Shown: positions 34,499 through 35,048 of the stretch, in pieces
How positions within the stretch are numbered: position 1 is the first letter of the stretch
Layout of the letters: each line of letters starts with the position of its first letter
Origin: a virus
IMG/VR virus record: IMGVR_UViG_3300035701_001642
Location: 1-35,048 of that record
Reading direction: 5' to 3' (one strand)
Length of the DNA: 35,048 nt
Notes under the pieces: generated by a model
Database searches by the model: none
Told to the model about the DNA's origin: nothing
What the model saw: only the letters and a program-made list of their open reading frames with translations
Made by a program: the position numbers and the translations under genes

Positions 34499-35048
34499 TG
34501 TAAACGTCCCTAAAGTCGATTTCCCTTTCAAGCGGTGCGAGGAGTGTACCTTGAACCGTTCTTCACGTCGTAATGTGACCGGGCGTGGGAGCTTGAAGGC
34601 AAAGGTCATTTTCCTTGGGGAAGCTCCTGGAGCCCAGGAAGTCATTGAGGGAGCTCCATTCATGGGTAAGGCAGGGAGGTTGTTCAACTCCTTGCTCGAT
34701 GAAGTAGGGTTCGATTCTGAGTCTTACTACATCACAAATCCCGTGTTCTGTCGCCCAACGGATTCTGTGGGGAGTAACCGGGAGCCTACGAAGGAAGAGA
34801 TGGCTTGCTGCTTCGATAATCTGGAGACTGTGATCAAGTTGATCAATCCTAAGGTTGTTGTCCCAATGGGGAATGTAGCCTTAGAACGGATTGAGGGGAA
34901 GAGCAAGTCCAAGATCTCAGCACGACGGGGGATCCCTCTGCCTAACCCTAAGAACTACTTCTTCATCAGTATTCCCACGTTTCATCCTTCATTCGCTCTC
35001 CGAGACCCAAGCAAGACTGGGATCATCAGAAGCGATCTGCTCTACATC
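34491..35048 (+). CDS. Family 4 uracil-DNA glycosylase (partial)
   Basis: The frame runs from GTG 34491 to the window end without a stop (186 residues). It has the family 4 hallmarks: RCEECTL at residues 15-21 (two of the four iron-sulfur cysteines), LGEAPGAQE (43-50), EGAPFMGKAG, TNPVFCRP with a later CC for the other cluster ligands, VVVPMGNVA and FHPSFALRD near the end. It removes uracil from DNA and fits beside dUTPase and dCMP deaminase. It overlaps the previous gene's stop. Confident family call; the C-terminal end lies outside. Confidence 0.9.
   Translation, partial: MANVNVPKVDFPFKRCEECTLNRSSRRNVTGRGSLKAKVIFLGEAPGAQEVIEGAPFMGKAGRLFNSLLDEVGFDSESYYITNPVFCRPTDSVGSNREPTKEEMACCFDNLETVIKLINPKVVVPMGNVALERIEGKSKSKISARRGIPLPNPKNYFFISIPTFHPSFALRDPSKTGIIRSDLLYI

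Noticed and set aside
1-35048. CRISPR array, integrase or attachment site
   Set aside because: No spaced repeat series, no tyrosine or serine recombinase motif and no repeat pair suitable as att sites were seen.

Overview
The window is a 35 kb piece of a tailed double-stranded DNA phage genome (Caudoviricetes). It encodes a beta-helix tailspike, another large tail-type protein, a replication module, nucleotide-metabolism enzymes and several homing endonucleases. Every convincing gene is on the + strand. Genes are tightly packed, often with 4-base ATGA or GTGA start/stop overlaps, strong AGGAGG ribosome binding sites and many TTG or GTG starts. I see no integrase, repressor, tRNA or CRISPR array.

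Layout. (1) 1-8.6 kb is a glycan/small-molecule modification island: a NUMOD3 and Vsr-like homing endonuclease, four GT2-type glycosyltransferases, a half-length GT9-like protein, three class I methyltransferases, a low-molecular-weight tyrosine-phosphatase-like protein and a radical SAM enzyme. (2) 8.6-15.2 kb holds virion genes: an 816-residue tail-type protein, a 1065-residue tailspike and small proteins. (3) 15.2-16.0 kb has one exported protein with its own promoter, a signal peptide and a C-terminus resembling a type IX secretion sorting domain. (4) 16-22.1 kb carries an SF2 helicase, an HNH endonuclease, a 5'-3' exonuclease and small unknown proteins. (5) 22.1-23.2 kb has two related structured RNAs, each just upstream of a TTG-started mini zinc-finger gene, with a PC4-like ssDNA-binding protein between them. 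(6) 23.1-27.1 kb has an unknown 338-residue protein, a DnaC-type loader, a DnaB-type helicase and another HNH endonuclease. (7) 27.1-30.05 kb has small genes, a cyclic-phosphate-type receiver protein and a sigma-like/histone-H1-like fused ORF with a consensus promoter and ribosome binding site inside it, closed by the clearest terminator of the window. (8) 30-35 kb is nucleotide metabolism: two thymidylate-synthase-fold proteins (one with the Asn-to-Asp change typical of dCMP hydroxymethylase), a dimeric dUTPase, a dCMP deaminase and a family 4 uracil-DNA glycosylase, plus a third structured RNA followed by an 11-codon basic ORF.

How the parts fit (inference). dCMP deaminase, dUTPase and the dCMP-type hydroxymethylase would reshape the pyrimidine pool, possibly giving modified cytosine, while uracil glycosylase removes uracil. 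Exonuclease, helicases, loader and PC4-like protein form the replication core. Six promoters share the extended -10 pattern TTYGTRGTATAAT or a close match, so host sigma70-type polymerase probably transcribes many of these genes. The sorting-domain-like tail points to a host with type IX secretion (FCB superphylum), but sigma70-type promoters and strong Shine-Dalgarno use argue against Bacteroidota proper; an uncultivated FCB-related lineage would fit both.

The most unusual signals are the RNA pair at 22115-22319 and 22842-22959, the nested promoter/start at 29444-29517, the exported protein at 15231-15959 and the predicted dCMP specificity at 32455-33156.
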